64,000 nucleotides of DNA from Mycobacterium sp. DL440 (GTDB lineage: Bacteria; Actinomycetota; Actinomycetes; Mycobacteriales; Mycobacteriaceae), in NCBI RefSeq assembly GCF_011745145.1, contig NZ_CP050191.1, forward strand, positions 585,991 to 649,990. Direction: 5' to 3'. The notes under the pieces are model-generated. The model was not told the origin of the DNA and did not search any database. It was given only the letters and a program-made list of their open reading frames with translations. Shown here piece after piece: positions 34,206 through 42,144 of this stretch. Numbering within the stretch: position 1 is the stretch's first letter; every line of letters begins with the position of its first letter. Position numbers and translations under genes: made by a program.

Positions 34206-35756
34206 TTAACCGAAATGCACGCCCTGGGCCAGTGGTAGCTCCGAGGAGTAATTGACGGTGTTGGTCGCGCGACGCATGTACGCCTTCCAGGCGTCCGACC
34301 CGGACTCACGGCCACCGCCGGTGTGCTTCTCACCGCCGAACGCGCCGCCGATCTCGGCGCCCGAGGTTCCGATGTTGACATTGGCGATACCGCAGTCGGA
34401 GCCGTCGGCGGCCATGAACCGCTCGGCCTCCCGCACATCGGTGGTGAAGATGGCCGACGAAAGTCCCTGTGGCACTGCATTGTTCAGGTCGATCGCGTCG
34501 TCGATACCGTCGTAGGTGAGCACGTAGAGGATCGGCGCGAACGTCTCGGTGTGCACGACGGCGGTCTGCGCCGGCATCCGGACCACCGCGGGCGAGACGT
34601 AAAACGCACCCTCGTCACCCAAGTCGTGGCGCTCACCGCCGAACACCTCTCCGCCGTCGGCGCGAGCGTGTTCCAGCGCCCCGACCATGTCCCGGTAGGC
34701 CCTGGTGTGAATGAGCGGGCCGACCAGGGTCCCGTCGACGCTCGGATCACCCACGGGCAGGCTCCGGTAGGCCGAGACGATCCGGGACACCAGGTCATCG
34801 GCGACCGACGAGTGCACGATCAACCGGCGCAGGGTCGTGCAGCGTTGTCCCGCGGTACCCGCGGCGGAGAACACGATGGCCCGCACCGCGAGATCCAGAT
34901 CGGCAGAAGGCGTCACGATCGCGGCGTTGTTGCCACCCAGCTCGAGCAGCGCCTTGCCGAACCGCGCCGCGACACGTGGTCCGACCTGCTGGCCCATCCG
35001 CACCGATCCGGTCGCGCTGACCAGCGCCACCCGTTCATCGTCGACCAGTTGTTCACCCAACTCGCGCCCGCCGAGGATGAGCCGGCAGACGGAGCCCACA
35101 ACTCCAACGTCGGATGCGGCACGCTCGATCAGGGCCTGGCACGCGATCGCGGTGAGTGGAGTCAACTCGGAGGGTTTCCACACCACGGTGTCGCCGCAGA
35201 CCAGGGCGATCGCGGTGTTCCACGACCATACCGCGACCGGAAAGTTGAACGCGGTGATCACGCCGACGACGCCCAACGGGTGCCACGTCTCCATCAGTCG
35301 GTGCCCGGGGCGTTCGGAAGCGATGGTGCGGCCATACAACTGGCGTGACAGGCCCACCGCGAACTGGCAGATGTCGATCATCTCCTGCACCTCGCCCAGT
35401 GCCTCGGAGGTGATCTTGCCTGCCTCGACCGTCACCAGCGTCGCCAGATCGGCCTTGTGCTCGGTGAGCAACTCGCCGAGGCGTGCGACCAGTGCGCCGC
35501 GCACCGGGGCCGGGGTGGTACGCCAGCTGGAGAAAGCTTGTGCGGCACTGGCGATCGCAGCGTCAACGCGTTCAGGGCTGTCTTCGGGCAGAGTGAACAG
35601 CACATCGCCGCTGATCGGGGTGCTCGCGTGCAGGCCGCTGCCCGGGGCGGTCGGCTCGCCCAGTTCGGTTCGTGCACCGATGGCCTCGAGGGCGAGCCGC
35701 ACCCGCCGGCGCAGCTCGTCGCTGGTGGGGAGGTCGGTCCGTTCGGTGGTGGTCAT
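34206..35756 (-). CDS. pcd: piperidine-6-carboxylate / aminoadipate-semialdehyde dehydrogenase
   Basis: A 516-residue NAD(P)-dependent aldehyde dehydrogenase of the Pcd/ALDH7 type. Catalytic Glu in LLELGGNNAAI and catalytic Cys in TAGQRCTTLRRL; cofactor-binding region VVGVITAFNFPVAVWSWN and SATGSVRMG. It oxidises the semialdehyde formed by Lat to alpha-aminoadipate. It is divergent from lrpA, with lat beyond, matching Rv3293/Rv3291c/Rv3290c. Rv3292 of M. tuberculosis has no counterpart here. Confidence 0.92.
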   Translation of the reverse strand: MTTTERTDLPTSDELRRRVRLALEAIGARTELGEPTAPGSGLHASTPISGDVLFTLPEDSPERVDAAIASAAQAFSSWRTTPAPVRGALVARLGELLTEHKADLATLVTVEAGKITSEALGEVQEMIDICQFAVGLSRQLYGRTIASERPGHRLMETWHPLGVVGVITAFNFPVAVWSWNTAIALVCGDTVVWKPSELTPLTAIACQALIERAASDVGVVGSVCRLILGGRELGEQLVDDERVALVSATGSVRMGQQVGPRVAARFGKALLELGGNNAAIVTPSADLDLAVRAIVFSAAGTAGQRCTTLRRLIVHSSVADDLVSRIVSAYRSLPVGDPSVDGTLVGPLIHTRAYRDMVGALEHARADGGEVFGGERHDLGDEGAFYVSPAVVRMPAQTAVVHTETFAPILYVLTYDGIDDAIDLNNAVPQGLSSAIFTTDVREAERFMAADGSDCGIANVNIGTSGAEIGGAFGGEKHTGGGRESGSDAWKAYMRRATNTVNYSSELPLAQGVHFG

Positions 35757-35815
35757 CGTGTGCCTTTCTGGTTGGCTGCGGTGCCGGATCGGCCGGGGGA
35801 GTTACAGTGCGGGCC

Positions 35816-36280
35816 ATGGGTGAAGCCGACGAATACGTGCTGGACGACACGGACCGGATCCTGGTCCGCGCGCTCGCCGCCGACGGCAGGGCCACGCTGG
35901 CGCATCTTGCATCGGCGGCCGGGCTGTCGGTCTCGGCGGTGCAGGCGCGGGTGCGCCGTCTGGAGTCGCGGGGAGTGGTGACCGGATATGCGGCGCGGCT
36001 CAATCCCGAGGCGCTGGGCAACATGCTCTCGGCGTTCGTCGCCATCACTCCTCTCGATCCGTCTCAACCCGATGATGCACCTGCCCGGTTGCAGGGCATC
36101 CCCGAAATCGAATCGTGCCACTCGGTGGCCGGCGAGGAGAGCTACGTCCTGCTGGTCCGGGTCGCCTCGGCACGGGCCTTGGAGGACCTGCTCCAGCGGA
36201 TCAGGACGGCAGCCAACGTCCGCACCCGGAGCACCATCATTTTGCAGACATTTTACAGTGGGCGTGACTACCTTCCGTAA
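35816..36280 (+). CDS. lrpA: Lrp/AsnC-family regulator LrpA
   Basis: 154 residues: N-terminal HTH (LDDTDRILVRALAADGRATLAHLASAAGLSVSAVQARVRRLE shows the family start LDxxDRxIL and the recognition helix) and a C-terminal RAM ligand domain (AFVAITPLD, ESCHSVAGEESYVLLVRV, TRSTIILQTF). In M. tuberculosis LrpA controls lat during starvation. The ATG at 35816 is set by family length. TTACAGTG occurs 7 bp before its start and again near its end, ahead of lat. Confidence 0.92.
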   Translation: MGEADEYVLDDTDRILVRALAADGRATLAHLASAAGLSVSAVQARVRRLESRGVVTGYAARLNPEALGNMLSAFVAITPLDPSQPDDAPARLQGIPEIESCHSVAGEESYVLLVRVASARALEDLLQRIRTAANVRTRSTIILQTFYSGRDYLP

Positions 36281-36326
36281 CTATTACGATGAGATGCGGA
36301 GTGCACCGTAAAAATTCCGCTAAGAT
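36253..36326 (+). promoter_or_regulatory. lat promoter region with candidate LrpA sites
   Basis: Contains TTACAGTG (36253-36260), also found at 35802-35809 in the pcd-lrpA spacer; the inverted repeat CGTAA-CTA-TTACG (36276-36288) over the lrpA stop; and TAAGAT (36321-36326) as a -10 box. The -10 ends 6 nt before the lat ATG, so the lat mRNA may be leaderless. Confidence 0.45.
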
Positions 36327-36332
36327 GGCGTC

Positions 36333-37664
36333 ATGACTGCCGTGCTGACACCTACGCCGCAGGTAACGCCTGACGGGGTACGAGCCGTCCTGTCCCGCAG
36401 CATCCTTACCGACGGCTTCGATTTCGTCCTCGACCTCGACCGCTCCCGGGGCTCCTATCTGGTGGATGCACGCACCGGTGATCGCTTCCTGGACATGTTC
36501 ACCTTCTTCGCCTCATCCGCACTCGGGATGAACCATCCGGCGCTGGCCGACGAACGCTTCCGGGCCGAGCTGGCCCAGGCCGCGGTGAACAAGCCGAGCA
36601 ATTCCGACATCTACAGCGTGCCGCTGGCCCGCTTCGTGGCCACCTTCCGCCGGGTGCTCGGGGACCCGGACCTGCCGCACCTGTTCTTCGTCGACGGCGG
36701 TGCACTGGCGGTCGAGAATGCCCTCAAGGTGGCGTTCGACTGGAAGAGCCGCCACAACGAGGCCCGCGGGATCGACCCCGCCCTCGGTACCAAGGTGCTG
36801 CATCTACGCGGAGCCTTCCACGGCCGCAGCGGATACACGATGTCGCTGACCAACACCGACCCGGTCAAGGTGGCCCGCTTCCCGAAGTTCGACTGGCCAC
36901 GCATCGATGCGCCGTACCTGCATCCAGGGGTGGATATCGCTGTGCTCGAAGCCGATTCGCTACGTCAGGCACGGGCCGCATTCGAGGCCAACCCGCACGA
37001 CATCGCCTGCTTCATCGCTGAGCCGATCCAGGGTGAGGGTGGTGACCGGCACATGCGGCCGCAGTTCTTCGCCGCGATGCGGGAGCTGTGCGACGAGTTC
37101 GACGCCCTGCTGATCTTCGACGAGGTGCAGACCGGGTGCGGCATCACCGGAACTGCTTGGGCCTACCAGCAATTGGGGGCCGCCCCGGATGTGGTCGCAT
37201 TTGGGAAGAAGACTCAGGTGTGTGGGTTGATGGCCGGCCGGCGGGTCGACGAGGTCGCCGACAACGTCTTCACCGTGAGCTCGCGGATCAACTCGACCTG
37301 GGGTGGGAACCTGGTGGACATGGTGCGTTCACGGCGAATCCTCGAGGTCATCGAAACCGACGATCTGTTGCGCAACGCCGCGGTGACCGGCGACTACCTT
37401 CGCGGTCAGTTACACAGGCTGGCAGCAGATTTCGTCGATACCGTGCTCGATCCCCGCGGCCGTGGCCTGATGTGTGCGTTCAGCCTGCCTACGCCCGCCG
37501 CGCGTGACGAACTGATTCGCCGGTTGTGGCACAGCCACGTCATCATGCTGCCGAGCGGCACCGACTCGGTGCGGTTCCGCCCGGCGCTGACCGTGACCCA
37601 CCGGGAGATCGATAGCTGCCTCGATGCTGTCCGGGCCGCGCTGAGATCGCCACTGACCGGTTAG
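36333..37664 (+). CDS. lat: L-lysine epsilon-aminotransferase
   Basis: A 443-residue class III PLP aminotransferase moving the epsilon-amino group of lysine to 2-oxoglutarate, giving piperidine-6-carboxylate. FVDGGALAVENALKVAFDWK, EPIQGEGGDRH, IFDEVQTGCG (Asp contacting the PLP ring nitrogen) and the Schiff-base lysine in AFGKKTQVCG (Lys292). With pcd and lrpA it forms a lysine-catabolic group that is starvation-induced in M. tuberculosis. Confidence 0.95.
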   Translation: MTAVLTPTPQVTPDGVRAVLSRSILTDGFDFVLDLDRSRGSYLVDARTGDRFLDMFTFFASSALGMNHPALADERFRAELAQAAVNKPSNSDIYSVPLARFVATFRRVLGDPDLPHLFFVDGGALAVENALKVAFDWKSRHNEARGIDPALGTKVLHLRGAFHGRSGYTMSLTNTDPVKVARFPKFDWPRIDAPYLHPGVDIAVLEADSLRQARAAFEANPHDIACFIAEPIQGEGGDRHMRPQFFAAMRELCDEFDALLIFDEVQTGCGITGTAWAYQQLGAAPDVVAFGKKTQVCGLMAGRRVDEVADNVFTVSSRINSTWGGNLVDMVRSRRILEVIETDDLLRNAAVTGDYLRGQLHRLAADFVDTVLDPRGRGLMCAFSLPTPAARDELIRRLWHSHVIMLPSGTDSVRFRPALTVTHREIDSCLDAVRAALRSPLTG

Positions 37665-38248
37665 GGCCCACGGTCGGCGGCCGGGTTCGCGGCCGGCTCG
37701 GGCGCCGCAGCGCGGCGCAGGATCGATTTCAGCCTGGGCAGCTCGGCTCCGCCCACCAACTCGCAGCCGTGAAGTTCGGCGAGTTTGCGTGCGGCCGGCG
37801 TGAATTCGTTGTTGGTGACCACCATGGTCCTGGTGCAATCCTGCATCGGCGCGCCCGCGACGACCTCCTGCACGGCACCCGCGCCGACTGGCCGTGACAG
37901 ACGTTTGCATTGCACGGCAATACGGTTCGGCCGGTGTCCGACGATCAGGTCCACACCCCAGTCTCCGGTGAGCGGAGTCATGATCACCGGTAATCCACAG
38001 TTGCGGGCCACATGCGCCACGCGGTCCTCGAACTCCAACCCGGTCATCTCGGTAGCCGTTTGCTCGCGGGTGCCGGGGGTGCGTGCGCCGTGAAATGCAC
38101 CCAACAGGAACCGCGGAGTGCCCGCCAGCGTCATCGGCACTGCACAGCCGATTGCCAGGCTCCACACCGTGCCGACCCCGGCCAGGTGACTGGCGAAACC
38201 CGCAGCTGCGCCTGCTGCGATGAAGAGCTTGATCCTGAGCCGTCTCAC
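37661..38248 (-). CDS. membrane-anchored Mrr-like restriction endonuclease-fold protein
   Basis: About 195 residues (GTG at 38248; GTG at 38269 is an alternative). Residues 5-50 hold two hydrophobic helices. Residues 75-180 form an Mrr_cat/PD-(D/E)xK domain: LEFEDRVAHVARNCG, catalytic D in GDWGVDLIVGHRP and the Q-x-K pair in IAVQCKRLSRPVG, then EVVAGAPMQDC and VVTNNEFTPAARKLAE. It lacks an N-terminal DNA-specificity domain and no methylase is near. It overlaps the lat end by 4 bp, convergent. Nuclease activity and target are inferred. Confidence 0.8.
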   Translation of the reverse strand: MRRLRIKLFIAAGAAAGFASHLAGVGTVWSLAIGCAVPMTLAGTPRFLLGAFHGARTPGTREQTATEMTGLEFEDRVAHVARNCGLPVIMTPLTGDWGVDLIVGHRPNRIAVQCKRLSRPVGAGAVQEVVAGAPMQDCTRTMVVTNNEFTPAARKLAELHGCELVGGAELPRLKSILRRAAAPEPAANPAADRGP

Positions 38249-38319
38249 GGCGCCGAATGTAGACGCCACCTGTGACAATCGGTTGCGTCGCCGCCAGCTC
38301 GGCGCGATATTCTCGTTCC

Positions 38320-39006
38320 GTGACGACTGATCCGGCTGCGGGGAACCCCGAGTCACCGATCGAGCATGCGTTTGCCGGCGGCGAGGCGCAGCGTGTCGGT
38401 TGGTTCCGCTTCTACTTCGCCGACGAGCGCTGGGAGTGGTCGCCACAGGTGGAGCGGATGCACGGGTATGAACCGGGCACCGTCCATCCGACGACCGAGC
38501 TGGTGCTCTCCCACAAGCACCCTGAGGACTACGGGCAGGTGGCCGCCACCCTGCTCGAGATCCGGCGTACCTCAGGTGCGTTCAGCACCCGCCATCGGAT
38601 CATCGATGCGGCCGGTGACGTCCACCACGTCGTCGTGGTGGGGGATCAGCTCTTCGATGACGCCGGCACGATCATCGGAACACACGGTTTCTACGTCGAC
38701 GTCTCGCCGTCGGTCACGCAGGCACGGGAGGATGCCCTCAGCGAGGTGGTGGCCGAGATCGCCGAGGCCCGTGGTGCCATCGAGCAGGCCAAGGGCATGC
38801 TGATGCTGATCTACCGGATCAATGCGGATGCGGCGTTCGAACTGCTGAAGTGGCGGTCGCAGGAGACCAACACCAAGTTGCGCCTGTTAGCCGAGCAGTT
38901 GGCGGAAGATTTCCTGGCTCTCGATTACAGCGAGACGCTTCCCAACCGCGCGATCTTGGACCGGTTGCTGCTCACCGCCCACCAACGGGTCAGCCCAGAG
39001 GTTTAG
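38320..39006 (+). CDS. PAS-ANTAR sensory/RNA-binding regulator
   Basis: 228 residues. A PAS fold of the PAS_3 type at about 25-135 (RFYFADERWEWSPQVERMHGYEPG, HPEDYGQVAATLLE, THGFYVDVSP), then an ANTAR domain at about 150-205 (IEQAKGMLMLIYRINADAAFELLKWRSQETNTKLRLLAEQL in outline). ANTAR domains bind paired-hexaloop RNA to control termination. No kinase or receiver domain is attached, so the PAS part may sense directly. GTG start. It opens the SigF neighbourhood. Confidence 0.88.
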   Translation: MTTDPAAGNPESPIEHAFAGGEAQRVGWFRFYFADERWEWSPQVERMHGYEPGTVHPTTELVLSHKHPEDYGQVAATLLEIRRTSGAFSTRHRIIDAAGDVHHVVVVGDQLFDDAGTIIGTHGFYVDVSPSVTQAREDALSEVVAEIAEARGAIEQAKGMLMLIYRINADAAFELLKWRSQETNTKLRLLAEQLAEDFLALDYSETLPNRAILDRLLLTAHQRVSPEV

Positions 39007-39026
39007 CCAGACCCCGTCCAGGGAAG
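39001..39026 (+). promoter_or_regulatory. weak SigF-type promoter
   Basis: GTTT (39001-39004), 16-nt spacer, GGGAAG (39021-39026), ahead of the 79-codon gene and usfY. The -10 is one base off the GGGAAT seen at two other sites here. Confidence 0.35.
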
Positions 39027-39066
39027 ACTCCCGGCGCCGATCCGAAGCGAACCGGGAGATGGATTG

Positions 39067-39306
39067 ATGACTGCCCCGACCCTGACCGCGATGGCCTTGG
39101 GCGGCAACGACCAGTGGCCGGAGATCCGCAACTCCATCCCGGCCCAGGGCTGCACGTACTGGAACGGCGAGGCCTTGCACGGCACTGACTACCTGGATCT
39201 CGACGAGGTGCCCGGCCCCGTCGCCGATGCCACCGCCGCGGCTGCACGCAACGCGGCACACCTGGCCGGGCTGCTCAAAGAGGGCGGGTACCCGCGTTAT
39301 GAGTGA
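39067..39306 (+). CDS. small conserved-looking hypothetical protein
   Basis: 79 residues, acidic and soluble (PQLTAMALGGNDQ-like start, then WPEIRNSIPAQGCTYWNGEALHGTDYLDLDEV as its core; Ala-rich C-terminal helix). The ATG at 39067 has GGGAG 8 nt upstream. It has no recognised domain. It ends 12 bp before usfY and shares a candidate SigF promoter with it, so a general-stress role is possible. Confidence 0.6.
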   Translation: MTAPTLTAMALGGNDQWPEIRNSIPAQGCTYWNGEALHGTDYLDLDEVPGPVADATAAAARNAAHLAGLLKEGGYPRYE

Positions 39307-39318
39307 GAGGGAAAAATG

Positions 39319-39627
39319 ATGAAAGGTCCCGACGATCCTGTCGACCACACCAGGACGACCCGGCCGCATGCCGGCGAGTCGATGAAAGACAACCGCAACA
39401 TGCCCGCGCTGGTCCTGGTCGGCCTGGGCGTGGTGATGTTCGTCGGCTGTCTGGTGGGCTTCGCGACCGGTAACACCGGGGTAGGGGTGTTGCTCGCCGT
39501 GCTGGCCGCCATCGGCCTGTTGGGCGGTGGACTGTGGCTCGCGATCGCGCACCTACGTGTCCGTCGGATCGAAGAACGTTGGTACGCAGAGCATCCCGAC
39601 GCAGTCAAGCAAGCGCCCAACAGTTGA
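39319..39627 (+). CDS. usfY: UsfY-family small membrane protein (copy 1)
   Basis: 102 residues: a conserved N-terminus (GPDDPVDHTRTTRPHAGESMKDN), two transmembrane helices (about 32-52 and 58-78) and a C-terminus RIEERWYAEHPDAV. It matches UsfY (Rv3288c), a SigF-regulon protein of unknown function encoded beside rsbW-sigF. ATG at 39316 or 39319; the latter aligns with the paralogue at 46436 and has GAGAGGG at better spacing. A strong hairpin follows the stop. Confidence 0.85.
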   Translation: MKGPDDPVDHTRTTRPHAGESMKDNRNMPALVLVGLGVVMFVGCLVGFATGNTGVGVLLAVLAAIGLLGGGLWLAIAHLRVRRIEERWYAEHPDAVKQAPNS

Positions 39628-39639
39628 TCCGCTGAACAC

Positions 39640-39673
39640 GAGATGGCCCAGCCAACGGTGGCTGGGCCATCTC
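39640..39673. terminator. strong hairpin between usfY and csbD-like genes
   Basis: GAGATGGCCCAGCC-AACGGT-GGCTGGGCCATCTC is a perfect 14-bp stem with a 6-nt loop, followed by CTTC rather than a U run. It sits between two convergent genes, so it can serve both. Confidence 0.75.
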
Positions 39674-39688
39674 TTCAATGAAGCCGGG

Positions 39689-39931
39689 CTAGGGTCGCTG
39701 GCTCGCCTGCTCACGTTTTTCCGCGGCCTTGGCGCCCGCCCGGGCCGAATCCGCTTCGGCCTCCTTCTTGGCGGCATCCTGCTGGGCGTCGGCCTTGTCC
39801 TGCTGGGCTTTGCCCTCGCGCACGAGGTCTTCGCGGCCGGTCACGGTACCGACGGCTTCCTTCGCCTTGCCCTTGACGTCCTCGACGACGCCCTTGATGC
39901 CTTCTTCAGGTCCTGAGTTCTTCTCGGTCAT
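39689..39931 (-). CDS. CsbD-family stress protein
   Basis: 80 residues, highly charged and disordered-looking, with the CsbD signature KGVVEDVKGKAKEAVGTVTG and then a long Ala/Glu/Lys/Gln coiled stretch. CsbD proteins are general-stress proteins of unclear function; in Bacillus csbD is sigB-dependent. Here a SigF-type promoter (GTTT-N15-GGGAAT) lies about 65 bp upstream, consistent with that. Confidence 0.85.
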   Translation of the reverse strand: MTEKNSGPEEGIKGVVEDVKGKAKEAVGTVTGREDLVREGKAQQDKADAQQDAAKKEAEADSARAGAKAAEKREQASQRP

Positions 39932-39995
39932 GCTTTACCTTTCCGCTGCTGGAGTGGATTGGTCATTCCACGCGGCTTGTCCGCGCACCTCAGGA

Positions 39996-40020
39996 ATTCC
40001 CGGATGCCGCGGTGCTAAAC
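39996..40020 (-). promoter_or_regulatory. SigF-type promoter of the csbD-like gene
   Basis: On the minus strand GTTT (40020-40017), 15-nt spacer, GGGAAT (40001-39996). One base from the consensus GGGTAT. Confidence 0.6.
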
Positions 40021-40054
40021 GTGACGTGACGAATCGAGTGGCACACGTCACGAA

Positions 40055-40079
40055 GTTTGCGGACCGCCCGGATGGGTAC
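40055..40079 (+). promoter_or_regulatory. SigF-type promoter of the methyltransferase-CDGSH operon
   Basis: GTTT (40055-40058), 15-nt spacer, GGGTAC (40074-40079). It lies 31 bp before the ATG at 40110 and inside the longer frame, so it helps decide the start of the methyltransferase. Confidence 0.6.
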
Positions 40080-40109
40080 CGAATAGAGGTGCTTTCCGGG
40101 AAGAGCGAT

Positions 40110-40799
40110 ATGGCCAGCGAGATGGCCGCAGAGACCATTGCCGTTGGCGCCGAGAGCGTTTACCGGCCGCAGCACGACTCGTGGCTGCTGATCGATGCAC
40201 TGGAGCGCAGCAATGCGGTGGAGGGCCGCCGGGTGGTGGACCTGTGCGCCGGAAGCGGAGTCGTCGCCATCACCGCCGCCGAGCTGGGCGCCAGTGAGGT
40301 GATGGCGCTGGATATTTCGCCGAGCGCGGTGCGGTGTACGCAGGCCAACGCTCTTGCCGCGCAGGTGGATGTCGATGCCAGGCTGGGCTCGTGGATTCAG
40401 GCACTCGAACACGAACCCTTCGACCTCGTGGTGTGTAACCCGCCCTACGTTCCGGTGGCGCCGGAAACGTCCGCGGGAATGGTCGTGCCGACCGGGCCGA
40501 TGGCCTCCTGGAATGGCGGCCCGGACGGCCGGCTGGTGCTCGACCCGCTGTGCCGTTCGGCCGCTGCCATCCTGGCCGAAGGCGGTTCGCTGTTCCTGGT
40601 TCAGTCTGAGTTCGCCGATGTCGAGCAGTCGTTGAGGCTGTTACGCGCGGGTGGACTCGATGCGGATGTCTACGCCTCGCAGCGGATTCCATTCGGACCG
40701 GTGCTGCACTCGCAGGCCCGTTGGCTGCGCGACACCGGGCGGTTGACGGACGCCAGGACGGAAGAGGAACTGGTGGTCATCCGGGCGGACATGCGATGA
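40110..40799 (+). CDS. HemK/MTQ2-like class I methyltransferase
   Basis: 229 residues. N-terminal YRPQHDSWLLIDAL, SAM motif I VVDLCAGSGVVAITAAELGA, acidic motif II MALDISPSAV and the catalytic NPPY tetrapeptide (VVCNPPYVPV), as in enzymes that methylate Gln/Asn amides or adenines. The ATG at 40110 has GGGAAGAG 5 nt upstream and a SigF-type promoter just before it; upstream GTG codons (40026) would place the promoter inside the gene. It overlaps the CDGSH gene by ATGA. The target is unknown. Confidence 0.85.
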   Translation: MASEMAAETIAVGAESVYRPQHDSWLLIDALERSNAVEGRRVVDLCAGSGVVAITAAELGASEVMALDISPSAVRCTQANALAAQVDVDARLGSWIQALEHEPFDLVVCNPPYVPVAPETSAGMVVPTGPMASWNGGPDGRLVLDPLCRSAAAILAEGGSLFLVQSEFADVEQSLRLLRAGGLDADVYASQRIPFGPVLHSQARWLRDTGRLTDARTEEELVVIRADMR

Positions 40800-40999
40800 G
40801 CGAGCCACGGGACGTGCGGGTGGTCCAGGGCGGACCGATCCTCGTCGAGGGGCCGGTGCGGATCGAACTGCCGGACGGGAGCACCGTGGAATCGGATCGG
40901 TTCATGGTGGCCATCTGCACCTGTCGCCGGTCCAAGACCTATCCACTGTGCGACACCAGCCACCGCAAGGTCACGCGATCAGGCAAGCGGTCGGCATAG
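40796..40999 (+). CDS. CDGSH iron-sulfur domain protein
   Basis: 67 residues, a single zf-CDGSH [2Fe-2S] domain: CTCRRSKTYPLCDTSH fits C-x-C-x2-S-x3-P-x-C-D-x-S-H with three Cys and one His ligand (Gly of CDGSH replaced by Thr). Such small proteins carry a redox-active labile cluster. It is translationally coupled to the methyltransferase, and its 3' end overlaps the convergent HDO gene by 21 bp, an arrangement that may tie the expression of the two units. Confidence 0.9.
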   Translation: MSEPRDVRVVQGGPILVEGPVRIELPDGSTVESDRFMVAICTCRRSKTYPLCDTSHRKVTRSGKRSA

Positions 41000-41998
41000 C
41001 GAGCTCCGGTTCGCCTGCCAACTCGCCATCAGATGAGCGGCCAGCCGGTCTTCCAACGCGCCGAAGGCTCGTATCCCAAACACCACGTCGGTGTCCAATT
41101 CAGGCTCGCGGCTAACCAGATCACCCACCACGTCGTGGCGCACGACCTGTTCGTGTACTGCGTCGGCCTCGACGTGTTCGCGGTAGAACCGCGCACACGC
41201 GTCGGGCGCGCCGAGTCGCTGCAGTGCGGTCACCATGCGCTGCGAGCCGGGGGAGGAGGTGATCTCTGTGGCCGCGAAATGCCCGGTGGCGGCGCCCCGG
41301 AGCCGGCGGTGCAGTCCGAACATAGACATCAGGTTGACCACCGCAAGAGTCTCGGCCGGTACCGCGTCCAGGTACCCCAGGTAGCTGCTGTCCAGGCCGG
41401 CGGCACTCATCAGGTCACCGAACAGTCGTTGATGAACCCGGACTCCTGACCCGGCCCCGTACTCGTCGTATTCGACGGCGACAAAGGAGGCTTTGGCCTG
41501 CCCAGTCAATCGTGGGATCAGCCAGGCGTGCGGGTCGCCCTCTTTCAGGTGATACAGCGACCGGTGCACGAAGTACTCCTGCATCTGGTCCCACGTGCCC
41601 TCGTCGCGAAGGTGATATGACGGGCCGGTTCCGTGGACAGGCTCGACCGACAGGCGCGCCATCTCCCGCTCCGCGGTGTCCTCGGGAGCGATGCTGCCGA
41701 CCTCGTGGCGGACCGCTGCGAGAAAGATCCGCTCGAACTGCGAACGCAAGTGCAGCAGCCCAGCATTCCATTCCCAGTTCTGATCGACGCCGGCGAAGCC
41801 CCGGTAGTGCAGTTCGTAGCAGATGTAGAGCGCCAGTTGCACATCCAGTCCGAGCGGATCGGAATCGCGCAGCGGCACCCAGACCGGCTCGAGATGATTG
41901 TGTGGGGCGCGGTAGCCCAGGCACTCGATGACTGTGCGGGAGATGGGCCCATGCGCGCACGGGAGCCGCGGTTGGGTGGTGTCAGAGAAGGTGGTCAT
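40979..41998 (-). CDS. haem-oxygenase-like diiron oxidase/oxygenase family protein
   Basis: 339 residues, all-helical, matching the iron-containing redox enzyme (Haem_oxygenas_2/HDO) family. Candidate metal ligands are in LALYICYELHYRGF (about 56-68), EYFVHRSLYH (141-150), EYDEYG (176-181) and REHVEADAVHEQV (273-285). HDO proteins use Fe and O2 for varied oxidations (for example UndA, SznF). The ATG at 41998 lies just after a SigF-type promoter. It is convergent with the CDGSH gene. The reaction is unknown. Confidence 0.8.
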   Translation of the reverse strand: MTTFSDTTQPRLPCAHGPISRTVIECLGYRAPHNHLEPVWVPLRDSDPLGLDVQLALYICYELHYRGFAGVDQNWEWNAGLLHLRSQFERIFLAAVRHEVGSIAPEDTAEREMARLSVEPVHGTGPSYHLRDEGTWDQMQEYFVHRSLYHLKEGDPHAWLIPRLTGQAKASFVAVEYDEYGAGSGVRVHQRLFGDLMSAAGLDSSYLGYLDAVPAETLAVVNLMSMFGLHRRLRGAATGHFAATEITSSPGSQRMVTALQRLGAPDACARFYREHVEADAVHEQVVRHDVVGDLVSREPELDTDVVFGIRAFGALEDRLAAHLMASWQANRSSLCRPLA

Positions 41999-42010
41999 TG
42001 CGCGTCTGGT

Positions 42011-42035
42011 ATTCCCGTCCGCGGCGTTTGTAAAC
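42011..42035 (-). promoter_or_regulatory. SigF-type promoter of the HDO gene
   Basis: Minus strand GTTT (42035-42032), 15-nt spacer, GGGAAT (42016-42011), 12 bp before the ATG. Confidence 0.6.
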
Positions 42036-42144
42036 CCCGTCGCAGCGTCATCACGGTTTGTCAGCGTCCCTGTCCGGGTATCCCGGATCGGGGTGAGAAT
42101 CGAGGTCAGCCATGGCCGGGGCAGCACAATCCGATCGGCGCGGA

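Noticed and set aside
39729..40109. Upstream extension of the methyltransferase frame
   Set aside because: It runs antisense through the csbD-like gene and contains the SigF-type promoter that should precede the gene.
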